A stretch of DNA of 37,542 nucleotides from Desulfobacteraceae bacterium UBA5616 (GCA_002423615.1 DIKO01000080.1:1-37542), one strand, 5' to 3'; counted from the stretch's first letter, positions 16,863 to 25,654 are shown. Notes: generated by a model from the sequence alone, not told the origin. Numbers and translations are program-made.

Positions 16863-18272
16863 TTATATCGGCAATTCAACAGTGACTTTCGTACCCCTTA
16901 AGGGGTGGTTGTTGCGTATGTCGATAGTCCCGCCGTGGGACTCGATAATATTTTTGACAATGCCCAAGCCCAGGCCGGTGCCCATTTCTTTGGTTGTGAA
17001 AAAAGGATCCCATATCTTATGAATATTTCCCATTGATATGCCTTCTCCCTCGTCTTCGCATATGATGATGACGGCATCCGGGGTGGAATTGACTTCGATC
17101 TGAATTTCACCACCCCTGGGCATTGACTGCATGGCGTTGATCAGGATGTTGAGAAATGCCTGATAAAGCATGTCCCCATCGACCATTATCTCGGGAAGAT
17201 CATCGGAATAGTATTTTTTGACGATGATGTTCTGTTCTTCAATCTGAGGTTCAAGATAGGTCAGGTTCTTTTCAAGGATTTTTTCAATTCTGCAAAGGGA
17301 CCGCTGAGGATTTTTCGGTTTGGCGTAGTTTAGAAAATCCGTTATGATATTGTTCAGGCGGATGGATTCTTCAAGTATGATATCGGGAATCTTGTTTGAG
17401 GGATCGAGAGCAGCCATTTTTTTTCGCAGATGTTCCGCCGAACTTTTGATGATGCCTAAAGGATTTCTAATTTCATGAGAAATGCCCGCCGTCATTTCTC
17501 CCAATGATGCCAAATGCTTGGCATGGCTCAATTTTTCCTCCAGTTTCAATTTCTCATAGGCCCGTTTCTGAATGACGCCTTCTCCATGTTTGACGAAAAA
17601 AAGCATGACGATAAAAATGAAGCCCATGACAACGGTAATTGTGCCGATCACAAGTATCTGGAACCGGAAAATGGATTGATATTCATTGGACAGGTCCTGA
17701 ACGATTTCCACCACCCCCAGAACAGGTCCTGAAAGCGTGGAAAGGGGCTTTTCAGCCCGTATGGGCGCGAACGTCAGAATAAGGCTTTCTTTGGGAAATC
17801 CAAAAAGGATTTCAATAAAATTTCCCCGTTCTATCACCTTGGAAGTCAATTGTCCGGCAACGGCATTCAGGTATCCGGTGCCCCCGATATTTTGAAGACC
17901 GATAATTTTTTTGTTGTAGCTGTAGGACACCGTGTTGTCCAGGTCATAAATGTTGACCATTTGAACGTCAAAGCTGTGAAAAGTGCTTCTGACCACCTTG
18001 TCCATTCTTTCAAACTGGTCCGGATTCCGGAGTTGAATTTTTCCGAATTTGATGGTCACGGGAATGACGAACTGCATGAAAACCTGGTGGTTCAGGTTCT
18101 CCGCAAGCACGCGGGCATAGGCCTCGCTTTTTTGACGCTGCATCCGCCTGGCCAGATGGGTATTGACCACGGATAGTACGATGGTTCCTAGAAAGATCAC
18201 CACCAGGCTCGAAAGGGAAAAATATTTGACCAGTCTGAAAGGCTTGGCTTTTTCTGTGTTTTCGGTTTTCAT
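16863..18272 (-). CDS. Two-component sensor histidine kinase (NtrB/PilS-like)
   Basis: A 469-residue membrane kinase. Two membrane helices at about 19-38 and 203-227 bracket a ~160-residue periplasmic sensor region; this is followed by HisKA with the phospho-acceptor H266 in GISHEIRNPLG and an HATPase_c domain (N-box ILINAMQSMP, G1 DEGEGIS, G2 GTGLGLGIVKNIIESHGG). The signal is unknown. The start ATG is preceded by AGGGG close by and a good promoter 66 bases further up. It is co-transcribed with the NtrC-type regulator downstream and divergent from the XRE-pil operon. Confidence 0.92.
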   Translation of the reverse strand: MKTENTEKAKPFRLVKYFSLSSLVVIFLGTIVLSVVNTHLARRMQRQKSEAYARVLAENLNHQVFMQFVIPVTIKFGKIQLRNPDQFERMDKVVRSTFHSFDVQMVNIYDLDNTVSYSYNKKIIGLQNIGGTGYLNAVAGQLTSKVIERGNFIEILFGFPKESLILTFAPIRAEKPLSTLSGPVLGVVEIVQDLSNEYQSIFRFQILVIGTITVVMGFIFIVMLFFVKHGEGVIQKRAYEKLKLEEKLSHAKHLASLGEMTAGISHEIRNPLGIIKSSAEHLRKKMAALDPSNKIPDIILEESIRLNNIITDFLNYAKPKNPQRSLCRIEKILEKNLTYLEPQIEEQNIIVKKYYSDDLPEIMVDGDMLYQAFLNILINAMQSMPRGGEIQIEVNSTPDAVIIICEDEGEGISMGNIHKIWDPFFTTKEMGTGLGLGIVKNIIESHGGTIDIRNNHPLRGTKVTVELPI

Positions 18273-18337
18273 AATCCCCTGCAGGGCAAAGGAAGGTCTT
18301 TCCTAAAGGTTATGGGGTTGAGTTCATTATTCAGAGA

Positions 18338-18365
18338 ATTATAAGAAAAACAGACCTTAAGTCAA
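18338..18365 (-). promoter_or_regulatory. Sigma70-type promoter for the sensor kinase operon
   Basis: On the minus strand TTGACT (18360-18365) and a perfect TATAAT (18338-18343) are 16 bases apart, giving a leader of about 60 bases before the kinase ATG. Confidence 0.65.
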
Positions 18366-18402
18366 GCAATTGCAAAAAAAGGAAATACGGTTTGCCTCTT
18401 TT

Positions 18403-18416
18403 GTAGGATTTCCTAC
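18403..18416. repeat. Inverted repeat GTAGGA-TT-TCCTAC, possible operator
   Basis: Two 6-base arms with a two-base centre, lying upstream of both divergent promoters (about 40 bases beyond the kinase -35 box and ~115 bases before the XRE-pil -35 box). A binding site for the two-component regulator or for the XRE protein is possible but untested. Confidence 0.35.
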
Positions 18417-18528
18417 CGGGCATGACCCTTGAAGAAGAAAAGATGATTCGTGATTCATACTATATGTGGTATTTAAAATACCCGATACCCCAGATAATGA
18501 TAATTAACTATAATTAAATATAAAAAGC

Positions 18529-18559
18529 TTGACAACCCGTTAAAAAGAGTAGATATATT
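18529..18559 (+). promoter_or_regulatory. Sigma70-type promoter for the XRE-pilMNOPQ operon
   Basis: A perfect TTGACA (18529-18534) is followed after 17 bases by GATATA or after 19 by TATATT; an AT-rich tract directly upstream could serve as an UP element. The first gene starts about 60 bases on. Confidence 0.55.
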
Positions 18560-18619
18560 GAAAAAATTTTTTTGCCTTCCAGGAAATAAAATCCATCGTA
18601 TCAAACGGAAAAGGCCGAA

Positions 18620-18817
18620 ATGCGGAAAAACGATCTGAGGCATATGAGGGAATCCCTTATGTTAAGCAAATCGGAACTCGCACGCAAGGCGAACGTATCA
18701 CCCCTCACCATCGCTCGTATCGAAAGCGGAAAACCCTGCCGAATGGAAACAAAACGAAAAATTCTTTTGGCCCTTGGCATGAAATTGTCCGATAAAAATA
18801 AAATATTTAATAATTAA
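18620..18817 (+). CDS. Small XRE/Cro-type helix-turn-helix protein
   Basis: A 65-residue protein that is almost entirely one HTH_3 domain: LRHMRESLMLSKSELARKA is the first helices and turn, VSPLTIARIESGK the recognition helix region, and KRKILLALGM the closing helices. It has no effector domain, so it is a minimal DNA-binding regulator or a MerR/DUF-like accessory. It lies eight bases before pilM, behind its own promoter, and so is the first gene of the pil operon; autoregulation of the operon is a natural inference but I have no direct evidence. Confidence 0.85.
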   Translation: MRKNDLRHMRESLMLSKSELARKANVSPLTIARIESGKPCRMETKRKILLALGMKLSDKNKIFNN

Positions 18818-18825
18818 GGCAAATT

Positions 18826-19881
18826 ATGGTATTCGGCAAAAAAAAAAGCATTGTTGGCCTCGATATCGGATCAAGATCCATAAAAGCGGGCATCATTTCT
18901 GAATCCAAAAAAGGATTCAGTCTGACCAAATTCGGGGTGGTGGAATTATCGCCGGGCCTGATCGAAGACGGCAACATTGTTGAACCGGTACAGGTTGCCA
19001 ATGCCATCCGGGATCTCTTTAAGGCTTACAATATAAAGGAGCAAAATGTCGCGGTTTCCGTTGGCGGATACTCGGTCATCGTTAAGAAAATCAATGTACA
19101 GACCATGTCCGAGGCGCAACTTCAGGAAACCATCCATTTTGAAGCGGAGCAGTATATCCCTTTTGATATCAGCGATGTCAATATTGATTTTCAGATTCTG
19201 GGCGAAGTGGAAGGCAATCCCAACCAGATGAACGTGATCCTGGTTGCCGCCAAAAAGGAAATGATCAATAATTACATCAACCTCATACAACTCGCCAACC
19301 TGAATCCCTGCATCATCGATATCGATGCCTTCGCCCTGCAGAACATTTATGAGGCCAATTATGATTCGGAGGGCGAAAATGTGGCGCTTATCGATATCGG
19401 CGCGGGAAAAACATCTCTGAATATCTTGAAGGACAATATTTCGGTTTTCATGCGCGATGTTTCCCTGGGATGCGGCCAGATCAACCAGGAAATCGCAAGC
19501 CTTATCGACTGTTCGCTGGAGGATGCGGAGAAGATCAAGCTGGATAACCCCGGAGACAAAATTTCCCATGAACACCTCGAAGAAATCGTGTCATCCGTAA
19601 TCTCGGACTGGTGCAATGAAATCCGGCGTGCCCTTGACTTCTTTTATTCAACATATCCCGACGATCAAATCAAGAAAATCATCCTGAGCGGCGGCGGCGC
19701 AAACATCAAGGAATTTCGCCAGTTGCTGGCTGAAGAGACTTTTACCGAGGTTGAAGCGATCAATCCGTTTAATCAGATTGAAATAGCCATCGACCAGGTT
19801 GAAACTTCCAATCTAAAAGCAATGGCGCCCCAGGCGGCAATCTGCATGGGACTTGCATTGAGAAAAGTTGACGACAAATGA
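18826..19881 (+). CDS. pilM: Type IV pilus assembly protein PilM
   Basis: A 351-residue actin-like ATPase of the cytoplasmic face of the type IV pilus platform. The fold marks are VGLDIGSRSIKAGII (residues ~9-23), ALIDIGAGKTSLNIL (~186-200) and ILSGGGANIKEF (~285-296). PilM binds the short cytoplasmic tail of PilN. AAGG lies six bases before the ATG. Codons 5-7 plus the first base of codon 8 make a run of ten A residues (18838-18847), a possible slippage site. The stop overlaps the pilN start by four bases (ATGA). Confidence 0.95.
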   Translation: MVFGKKKSIVGLDIGSRSIKAGIISESKKGFSLTKFGVVELSPGLIEDGNIVEPVQVANAIRDLFKAYNIKEQNVAVSVGGYSVIVKKINVQTMSEAQLQETIHFEAEQYIPFDISDVNIDFQILGEVEGNPNQMNVILVAAKKEMINNYINLIQLANLNPCIIDIDAFALQNIYEANYDSEGENVALIDIGAGKTSLNILKDNISVFMRDVSLGCGQINQEIASLIDCSLEDAEKIKLDNPGDKISHEHLEEIVSSVISDWCNEIRRALDFFYSTYPDDQIKKIILSGGGANIKEFRQLLAEETFTEVEAINPFNQIEIAIDQVETSNLKAMAPQAAICMGLALRKVDDK

Positions 19882-20423
19882 TACGAATAAATTTGCTGCC
19901 GTTTCGTGCAGCGAGAAAAAAAGAAAACGTCAGGCGGCAGATCTCCGTTTTTTTGCTTTCCCTGGTGCTGATCGTCGCCGCTCTGTTTTTGGTTCGGATT
20001 GTCCTGGGGAATAAGGTCGAAAATTTAAACACCCGGATTAAGGAAGCCAAAATCGAAATCGAGAAATACACCAAGATTACCCAGGAAATCGAATTGATAA
20101 AGAAGCAGATAGAGGTGGTGAAGACTAAAATTGACGTGATTAAAAAATTGGAGGCAAACAGAACCGAACCGGTGAAGCTTCATGACGCCATGCCCCGGTT
20201 AATTGTGCCCAATCGGATGTGGTTTACGGATTTTTCTTCATCAGGGGAAAATGTGGTGATCAAAGGCATTGCGATGGACAATAAAACCGTTGCCGATTTT
20301 ATGATCCGGCTTGAAAGTTCCAAGTTTTTTTCAGCCGTGAATCTGGATACGATCATGCAGCAGAATGTTCAGAACGTCGATATGAAAAGCTTTTTCATAA
20401 CCTGTAACAAAGCCAAAAAATGA
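19878..20423 (+). CDS. pilN: Type IV pilus assembly protein PilN
   Basis: A 181-residue bitopic inner-membrane protein. It begins MIRINLLPFR, the conserved PilM-binding tail, followed by one membrane helix at about 22-43, a periplasmic coiled coil (~44-95) and a small ferredoxin-like domain. PilN dimerises with PilO in the periplasm. It overlaps both pilM and pilO by ATGA, so the set is translationally coupled. Length is normal. Confidence 0.93.
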   Translation: MIRINLLPFRAARKKENVRRQISVFLLSLVLIVAALFLVRIVLGNKVENLNTRIKEAKIEIEKYTKITQEIELIKKQIEVVKTKIDVIKKLEANRTEPVKLHDAMPRLIVPNRMWFTDFSSSGENVVIKGIAMDNKTVADFMIRLESSKFFSAVNLDTIMQQNVQNVDMKSFFITCNKAKK

Positions 20424-21049
20424 TGAAAAAAATAAATTTCACAAAAGCCGTAGAGCCCTATATCGAGCCTGTCGAAAACTTGTCAAAGGTCCAGAGACTC
20501 CTCATCAGCATCGGGGTGGTTATTGTGATCGCAGGAGCCTTTACCTGGTTCTCACTGTACCCCAAAATTGAAGAAATTCAAAAGTTGAGCAAGGAATATA
20601 AAGCCTTGAGCGAAAAACTCGAGACCACGAAAAAGGAAGCGGCCAACCTGGCGTTCTACCGGGAAAAAATGAAGGAAAAGCAGATTGAATTCAATCTGGT
20701 CAAGCAGGCCCTTCCGGACAACAAAGAGATTCCAGGGCTTTTGACAAGCATTTCCCAGGCGGGCCACGACTCCGGCCTTTCATTTCTTCTGTTCAAACCG
20801 GAAAAAGAAATCCCCATGGATTTTTATGAAGAAATTCCCGTTTCCATTGAAGTGGAGGGAGGCTATCACAATGTCGGGCTTTTTTTAAGCAGGGTGGCGA
20901 ACCTCAACAGGGTGGTCAATATAAGAGATTTGAGATTGTTCCCTCAGAAAGACGGCGTTTCGTTAAAAACGTCATGTACGGCGGTGACATACCGGTTTGT
21001 TGAAAAGAAGCCGGAACCCCCCAAAAAAGATAACAAAAAGAAAAAGTAG
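20420..21049 (+). CDS. pilO: Type IV pilus assembly protein PilO
   Basis: A 209-residue inner-membrane protein with a short cytoplasmic tail, a membrane helix at about 27-46, a coiled coil (roughly 50-95) and a periplasmic domain (GGYHNVGLFLSRVANLNRVVNI is the PilO signature region, ~140-160). It partners with PilN and contacts PilP. It ends in a lysine-rich tail. It overlaps pilN by four bases and is nine bases before pilP. Confidence 0.93.
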   Translation: MMKKINFTKAVEPYIEPVENLSKVQRLLISIGVVIVIAGAFTWFSLYPKIEEIQKLSKEYKALSEKLETTKKEAANLAFYREKMKEKQIEFNLVKQALPDNKEIPGLLTSISQAGHDSGLSFLLFKPEKEIPMDFYEEIPVSIEVEGGYHNVGLFLSRVANLNRVVNIRDLRLFPQKDGVSLKTSCTAVTYRFVEKKPEPPKKDNKKKK

Positions 21050-21058
21050 TGAAACGAC

Positions 21059-21736
21059 ATGTATAATTATTCTGGTGCCCTTCGGAACTTGATGTTAGTG
21101 GCGGCCTGTTTTTTTCTCCTGTTTTCAGGGTGCGATAAACAGGCAGAGCCGCCCGCAACTAAAACGGTGATCAGCAAGAAAATCGATATGTCCGGGAAGA
21201 AAGCGGCACCGGACGGGGAAACCGGGCAAAAAGCGGAGACAGGTTCGGATAAGACGGGAACACCGGGAGCAGCGCAGGTTGCACCTTCCGAAGCCGCAAA
21301 ATCGGGAAACCCGGTCGCCGGAACCACCGCAGGAACGGTTGCCCAACCTGAAGCGCTTGTCAATGTATACGACCCGACGGGAAAGATTGATCCGTTTGAA
21401 ACCGTTTTCAAGAAACGGGAAACGGCGGATGCGTCGCTTGAGAATCAGGCTAAAAAGCGAAAACGCATTCCCTTAACGCCGCTGGAACAAATCGAATTGA
21501 GCCAGTTGAAACTGGTAGCCGTTATGATCGCCCCCAGCGGCAGCAGGGCGATGGTCGAGGAGGCGTCCGGTAAGGGGTACATCATACAGAATGGCACCTA
21601 CATCGGAAAAAATTCCGGTCGGGTGATTGATATACTGCTTGACAAAATCGTGGTTGAGGAAGAAGTCGAAGATATCTTGGGGAAATTAGTTATCCGAAAA
21701 TCGGAAATGAAACTTCAGAAAGTTGCTGGAGAATAA
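21059..21736 (+). CDS. pilP: Type IV pilus lipoprotein PilP
   Basis: A 225-residue lipoprotein: signal peptide with lipobox LFSGC (lipidated C25), a long low-complexity linker of about 26-95 rich in Ala, Gly, Thr and Pro, and a C-terminal beta-domain (about 100-215: YDPTGKIDPFE, TPLEQIELSQLKLVAVM, GYIIQNGTYIGKNSG). PilP links the PilN/PilO inner-membrane complex to the N0/N1 domains of the PilQ secretin. It is nine bases after pilO and four bases before the preferred pilQ start. Confidence 0.92.
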   Translation: MYNYSGALRNLMLVAACFFLLFSGCDKQAEPPATKTVISKKIDMSGKKAAPDGETGQKAETGSDKTGTPGAAQVAPSEAAKSGNPVAGTTAGTVAQPEALVNVYDPTGKIDPFETVFKKRETADASLENQAKKRKRIPLTPLEQIELSQLKLVAVMIAPSGSRAMVEEASGKGYIIQNGTYIGKNSGRVIDILLDKIVVEEEVEDILGKLVIRKSEMKLQKVAGE

Positions 21737-21740
21737 AGAC

Positions 21741-24071
21741 ATGAATTATATGGGTATGACATCGACAAGGGTTAAAAAATCAGCGATCATCTTGTTGGCG
21801 GCCCTGATGGCCTTTGCTGCCGGATGTGCCACCCCCCCCCCCACCGGTTCGATTGCACAGCAGACGTCGCAGACCGATGCGTCACAGCGGATTACCGGCA
21901 TATCCACAACAACCGATGCCGAGTCGACGACGGTAACGATCCGGGGGACGGAAAAACTCGCCTACACGTCGGTGAAGCAGCCTTTTCCAGCCGGAGTTGT
22001 GCTTTATTTTCCTGAAACCAATATCGATAATGGCGGAATAGAAGCCGTTACGGAAAATGCCGTTGTCAGTTCAATAGAAACATTCGGCCCCACGGAAGGG
22101 GGTAAGGCGTCCAGAGTTAATATTTTATTGAAGCAGGACGTTCCCTATGAGGCGACCCAGAATGGCACGGACCTTAAAATCGTGTTCAAAAAATCATCTG
22201 CGGGAGCTCAACCGGCCGCGGGAACGCCTGAAAGTCAGAGGGAAGAAAATTTATCGGCCTTAAAAATGGATGAGGAAGCTTATCAGAGGGGGAACTCCAC
22301 GCCGGTCGCCGATTCTTCCCTGGACCCGGCCTGGATGAACAGAATCGATTTTTCCAGCGAGGAAGCCGGAAAGTCCAGGATTATCATCGGTACATCGAGA
22401 CCGGTGGAATACAATATTCGAAAAGTTTCAGATAAACGGCTGAAATTGGACCTGTTCAACACCAACATCCCCGTTTACCGGCAAAGGCAGCTCATCACCA
22501 CGCGGTTTGAAAGCGCCGTAGACCGGATCATACCGGTTCAAACCACTGATATGAAGCGGAATTCCGTCATTTCCATTGAACTCAGAGAAGCGGTCCCTTA
22601 TTTTGTGGAACGGTCCGGAAATGTTATTACGGTCAGTTTCGAAGCATCTTCGATCCCCCCACGGCCCATGGAAACGGCCAGCCTGCCGGAATGGAAGAGA
22701 ATCATCGAAGATACGGCAGTGGAACAAGATACAGCGGAAATGCCCAGCCCGGCAGAAGAAAAAGCCGCCGTTCAGGAAAAGGATGATTATTTTGACAAAA
22801 AGGAATATACCGGCGAAAAAGTCGCCCTGGATTTTTATGAAACCGACATCAAAAACGTTTTCCGCATTTTAAGAGAAATCAGCGGGGAAAATTTTGTCAT
22901 TGATGATGATGTCAAAGGCAAGGTGACCATGACCCTGGACGAGCCGGTTCCCTGGGACCAGATCCTGGACCTGGTTTTAAAAATGAATCAGCTGGGGCTG
23001 GTGTATGAAGGGGACATTATCCGGATTGCAACCCTGAAAACGATCAAGCAGGAATCCGAGGCCCTGATGGCCAGCGTTCAAGCTGATAGGGAAGCCAAGG
23101 AAAAGATCAAGGACCTGGCCCCTCTGATGACGGAATATATTTCCGTGAGTTATTCCAACGCCAAGGAGGAAGTGTTGCCCCACCTTGAATCCCTGGTTAC
23201 CGAAGGGCGGGGATCCATCAGCGTGGACGGGAGGAACAATCAGATCATCATGACCGATACGGCCGACAAGATCATGAAGGCCAGGGGCATCGTACAGAAT
23301 ATCGACAAGGTTACGCCTCAGGTCATCATCGAAGCCAAAGTCGTGGAAATCAGCTCGGATTCGGCAAAGGATATCGGCATTGAATGGTCAGTGGACGGCG
23401 GCATACAGCCTACAGACGCCAGAGCCGGTATCGGACCTCAACGGGGCTTTCACACCCTTGGTGGAACCTATGGATGGACATCGGCGATGAATTTTCCGGC
23501 GGCAAGCAATTCAGGGATAGGGTTCAATTTCACTCGAATTGCTGGTACCCCGTTCGTACTGGACGCCAAACTGACGGCACTGGCCAGCTCCGGAGAAGCC
23601 AAAATCATTTCTGCGCCGAAGATCGTCACCCTGGACAACAAAAAGGCCAAAATCAGCCAGGGCGTTGAAGTCGGCTATTACGACAGTGAGGAAGGAACGG
23701 AAACCGGCAGGGACGTTGAATGGAAAAAGGTTGATCTTCTCCTGGAAGTAAGTCCCCATGTGACCCCGGACAGCCGGGTGTCCATGAATATCGTGATCAA
23801 CAAAAACGAAGTAGTGGGATCTTTTGACAATATTCCGACCATTGGGACGAACGAAGCCCAGACGGAGCTTCTGGTCAATGACGGAGACACCATTGTAATC
23901 GGAGGAATCATGAAAACGACGGCTCGGAAGGATGAAACCGGTTTCCCAGTTCTTTCGAAGATTCCAGGCCTTGGGTGGCTGTTCCGTCAGAATTATGAAG
24001 AGAATTCCAACAATGAGCTGCTGATTTTCATTACTCCGAGAATTGTGCAGCTCGAGCAGAAAAATATGTAA
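21741..24071 (+). CDS. pilQ: Type IV pilus secretin PilQ
   Basis: A 776-residue outer-membrane secretin. Domains in order: signal with lipobox FAAGC (C29), two AMIN domains (about 45-140 and 195-300), a Ser/Glu/Lys-rich linker, an STN/N0 domain (~340-420: DFYETDIKNVFRILREISG), an N1-type segment (~445-530: EYISVSYSNAKEEVLPHLESL) and the secretin core (about 540-775: VIIEAKVVEIS, then VIGGIMKTTARKDETGFPVLSKIPGLGWLF). I chose ATG 21741, with GGAGA nine bases before it, over a TTG at 21723 that would overlap pilP. An 11-C run (21832-21842) codes the Pro residues just after the lipobox. A lipobox on a PilQ is unusual outside this lineage. A bidirectional terminator follows. Confidence 0.95.
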   Translation: MNYMGMTSTRVKKSAIILLAALMAFAAGCATPPPTGSIAQQTSQTDASQRITGISTTTDAESTTVTIRGTEKLAYTSVKQPFPAGVVLYFPETNIDNGGIEAVTENAVVSSIETFGPTEGGKASRVNILLKQDVPYEATQNGTDLKIVFKKSSAGAQPAAGTPESQREENLSALKMDEEAYQRGNSTPVADSSLDPAWMNRIDFSSEEAGKSRIIIGTSRPVEYNIRKVSDKRLKLDLFNTNIPVYRQRQLITTRFESAVDRIIPVQTTDMKRNSVISIELREAVPYFVERSGNVITVSFEASSIPPRPMETASLPEWKRIIEDTAVEQDTAEMPSPAEEKAAVQEKDDYFDKKEYTGEKVALDFYETDIKNVFRILREISGENFVIDDDVKGKVTMTLDEPVPWDQILDLVLKMNQLGLVYEGDIIRIATLKTIKQESEALMASVQADREAKEKIKDLAPLMTEYISVSYSNAKEEVLPHLESLVTEGRGSISVDGRNNQIIMTDTADKIMKARGIVQNIDKVTPQVIIEAKVVEISSDSAKDIGIEWSVDGGIQPTDARAGIGPQRGFHTLGGTYGWTSAMNFPAASNSGIGFNFTRIAGTPFVLDAKLTALASSGEAKIISAPKIVTLDNKKAKISQGVEVGYYDSEEGTETGRDVEWKKVDLLLEVSPHVTPDSRVSMNIVINKNEVVGSFDNIPTIGTNEAQTELLVNDGDTIVIGGIMKTTARKDETGFPVLSKIPGLGWLFRQNYEENSNNELLIFITPRIVQLEQKNM

Positions 24072-24100
24072 CCAAATATACTTCTAGAGATCTTAATAGA

Positions 24101-24141
24101 AAAAGCTGCGGAGTTCATATAATAAAACCCGCAGCTTTTTT
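24101..24141. terminator. Bidirectional rho-independent terminator between pilQ and the HAF gene
   Basis: AAAAGCTGCGG (24101-24111) and its complement (24129-24139) form an 11-bp stem with a 17-base loop and a T-run on the plus strand; the A-run on the left gives a T-run on the minus strand too. Confidence 0.8.
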
Positions 24142-24147
24142 ATTTGA

Positions 24148-24171
24148 CCCCTGAGTTATTCGGTTCAGGGG
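24148..24171. repeat. Inverted repeat CCCCTGA / TCAGGGG
   Basis: Seven-base arms with a ten-base loop just after the HAF gene stop on the minus strand. There is no T-run directly behind it, so it may be an mRNA-end stabiliser feeding into the neighbouring terminator. Confidence 0.4.
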
Positions 24172-24175
24172 GTTA

Positions 24176-25654
24176 TCAGTCTGATGAAGGAAAAGCGGCA
24201 TCCAGGACATAGCCACGGAAGTGATTATTTACTGTATAGGAATTGCCGATTATCCTGTTGCTTTCGTTGATCGCCACGCTTTCGCTGAATGGAAAGGGCT
24301 GAACAAACGGGTAATCGTAAAAATCGTTATGAACTCCCAGGTCATATATAACATTTTCGTGCCATACACAGCCATGAACCACATTGAAGGAATGGTTTCC
24401 TTCATTGTATATTTCACCGGTTTCTGAATATCCGATTATCACACCGTTGTCATTGATGGCAACAGCCCAACTATTTATTCCTCCTAATGTGCCCAGGTCC
24501 GTTATTTTACCCCGTCCGTTATTTTCCAGGTTCCATATAAACGCATGAGTGGCGCCACTTGCGGTGGTTGAATGGCCAACCACCTGGTCATGATTATTAA
24601 TGTCTTTCGCTTCACTTGTACCTCCGCCCAAGTCTCCACAGGGATACATGGAACCACCGTCCCAGAAAAATGCTTCTGCTCCTGATGTTCCCGCCACGTG
24701 TCCAGTGGGCTGCCTGTCATTGATGGCAGCGGCGGTGGTGGATGAAGCGCCGGGAAGGTGATTCAGGGATTCTATTGCATCTAAATCGACATCATGGAAA
24801 ATTACCGTATTGCCTGAGTTGATAATCGCCTGATTAAAACGGTTGATGGCTACGGCCTCTGAATCTGCTCCGATAATTTTGCCTAAATTATGATAAATTG
24901 GAACTCTAATTGATACGGTTTCATCAATATTTTCATCTACATGCCTTAATAAATCAATAGTCGTTAAAGAAGTTTTGTCCCAATAATAAGCATGGCGACC
25001 TTCCTTATCGTCGATATTTACGAGAACATAATCCTCATTGATAAAAACCGCTTCAGAAAATGATCCCATTTCCCATTCGCCATCATCATTTAAATAATAT
25101 CCTGGTGTAAGATCGACTATATTCGAGGGATCGCTGCCCTTCCAGTAAAAAGCCCTTTTTTGAGTTTCTTCCGGCCACCCGACGCCGGTGGTGGAGTTGC
25201 CGATGACATCCCCTGAAGACGATGATATTCCCACTGCCTCACTGTATATAAACCAATCGTCAGGTACTTTCTCTTCCAGGAAATAATAATCACTGTACGG
25301 GCCCCCTTGGTGAATTCCCAGATAGGTCATTGTCTGAGTTGCAGAATTCCATAGAAATGCTGCCTTTACCGGAGAACCGTTGTTGGATTGACCCACTACG
25401 CTGCCGTTTTCTCCAATGGCCATTGCTCTGGTAAAATACCAATTGTCACCTTCTCCTCCGAGAAGATCCCCGATATCTTCCTGATTTGCTATCTCTCCGG
25501 GAGGTTGAACTGAAATGGCTGTGACGTTGTCTGTTTCCGTGGTGCCCGAGTCTGAGCTGTCGGTGCCACCTCCGGACATGCTGCAACCGGTTAAAATTAA
25601 AAATAAACAACATAAAACCGCTGATTGCTTAATCAAGCACTTCATTTTAAACAT
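24176..25654 (-). CDS. HAF-repeat lipoprotein
   Basis: A 492-residue surface or periplasmic protein. It has a lipoprotein signal peptide with lipobox LTGC (C24), a Ser/Thr/Asp-rich linker (~25-45), then repeated HAF-type units, e.g. GDLGGGTSEAKDINNHDQVVGHS and LGTLGGINSWAVAINDNGVIIGYS, each followed by a HAFIW or GCVW strand. HAF repeats are short beta units of unknown function found in many predicted extracellular proteins and suggest a beta-propeller-like fold. The first ATG (25654) is close to a G7 run; an ATG nine bases later (25645) is an equally possible start. The codon and base use look more AT-rich than the flanking pilus and housekeeping genes, hinting at acquisition. It has its own promoter and a long leader. 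Confidence 0.8.
   Translation of the reverse strand: MFKMKCLIKQSAVLCCLFLILTGCSMSGGGTDSSDSGTTETDNVTAISVQPPGEIANQEDIGDLLGGEGDNWYFTRAMAIGENGSVVGQSNNGSPVKAAFLWNSATQTMTYLGIHQGGPYSDYYFLEEKVPDDWFIYSEAVGISSSSGDVIGNSTTGVGWPEETQKRAFYWKGSDPSNIVDLTPGYYLNDDGEWEMGSFSEAVFINEDYVLVNIDDKEGRHAYYWDKTSLTTIDLLRHVDENIDETVSIRVPIYHNLGKIIGADSEAVAINRFNQAIINSGNTVIFHDVDLDAIESLNHLPGASSTTAAAINDRQPTGHVAGTSGAEAFFWDGGSMYPCGDLGGGTSEAKDINNHDQVVGHSTTASGATHAFIWNLENNGRGKITDLGTLGGINSWAVAINDNGVIIGYSETGEIYNEGNHSFNVVHGCVWHENVIYDLGVHNDFYDYPFVQPFPFSESVAINESNRIIGNSYTVNNHFRGYVLDAAFPSSD

Larger units (their letters stand above)
18273..18619. other. 347-base divergent intergenic region between the kinase and XRE-pil operons
   Basis: No gene is seen here. 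The region holds a 10-bp palindrome CCCTGCAGGG (18277-18286) next to the kinase start, a minus-strand promoter (18338-18365), a short inverted repeat (18403-18416), an AT-rich stretch (about 18490-18525) and a plus-strand promoter (18529-18559). Confidence 0.7.

Noticed and set aside
18273..18619. Sigma54 (-24/-12) promoters for the pil or kinase operons
   Set aside because: No TGGC-N7/8-TTGC pattern was found on either strand; sigma70-type boxes fit better.
21723..21740. TTG start for pilQ
   Set aside because: It overlaps the end of pilP, and the ATG 18 bases later has a good ribosome site.
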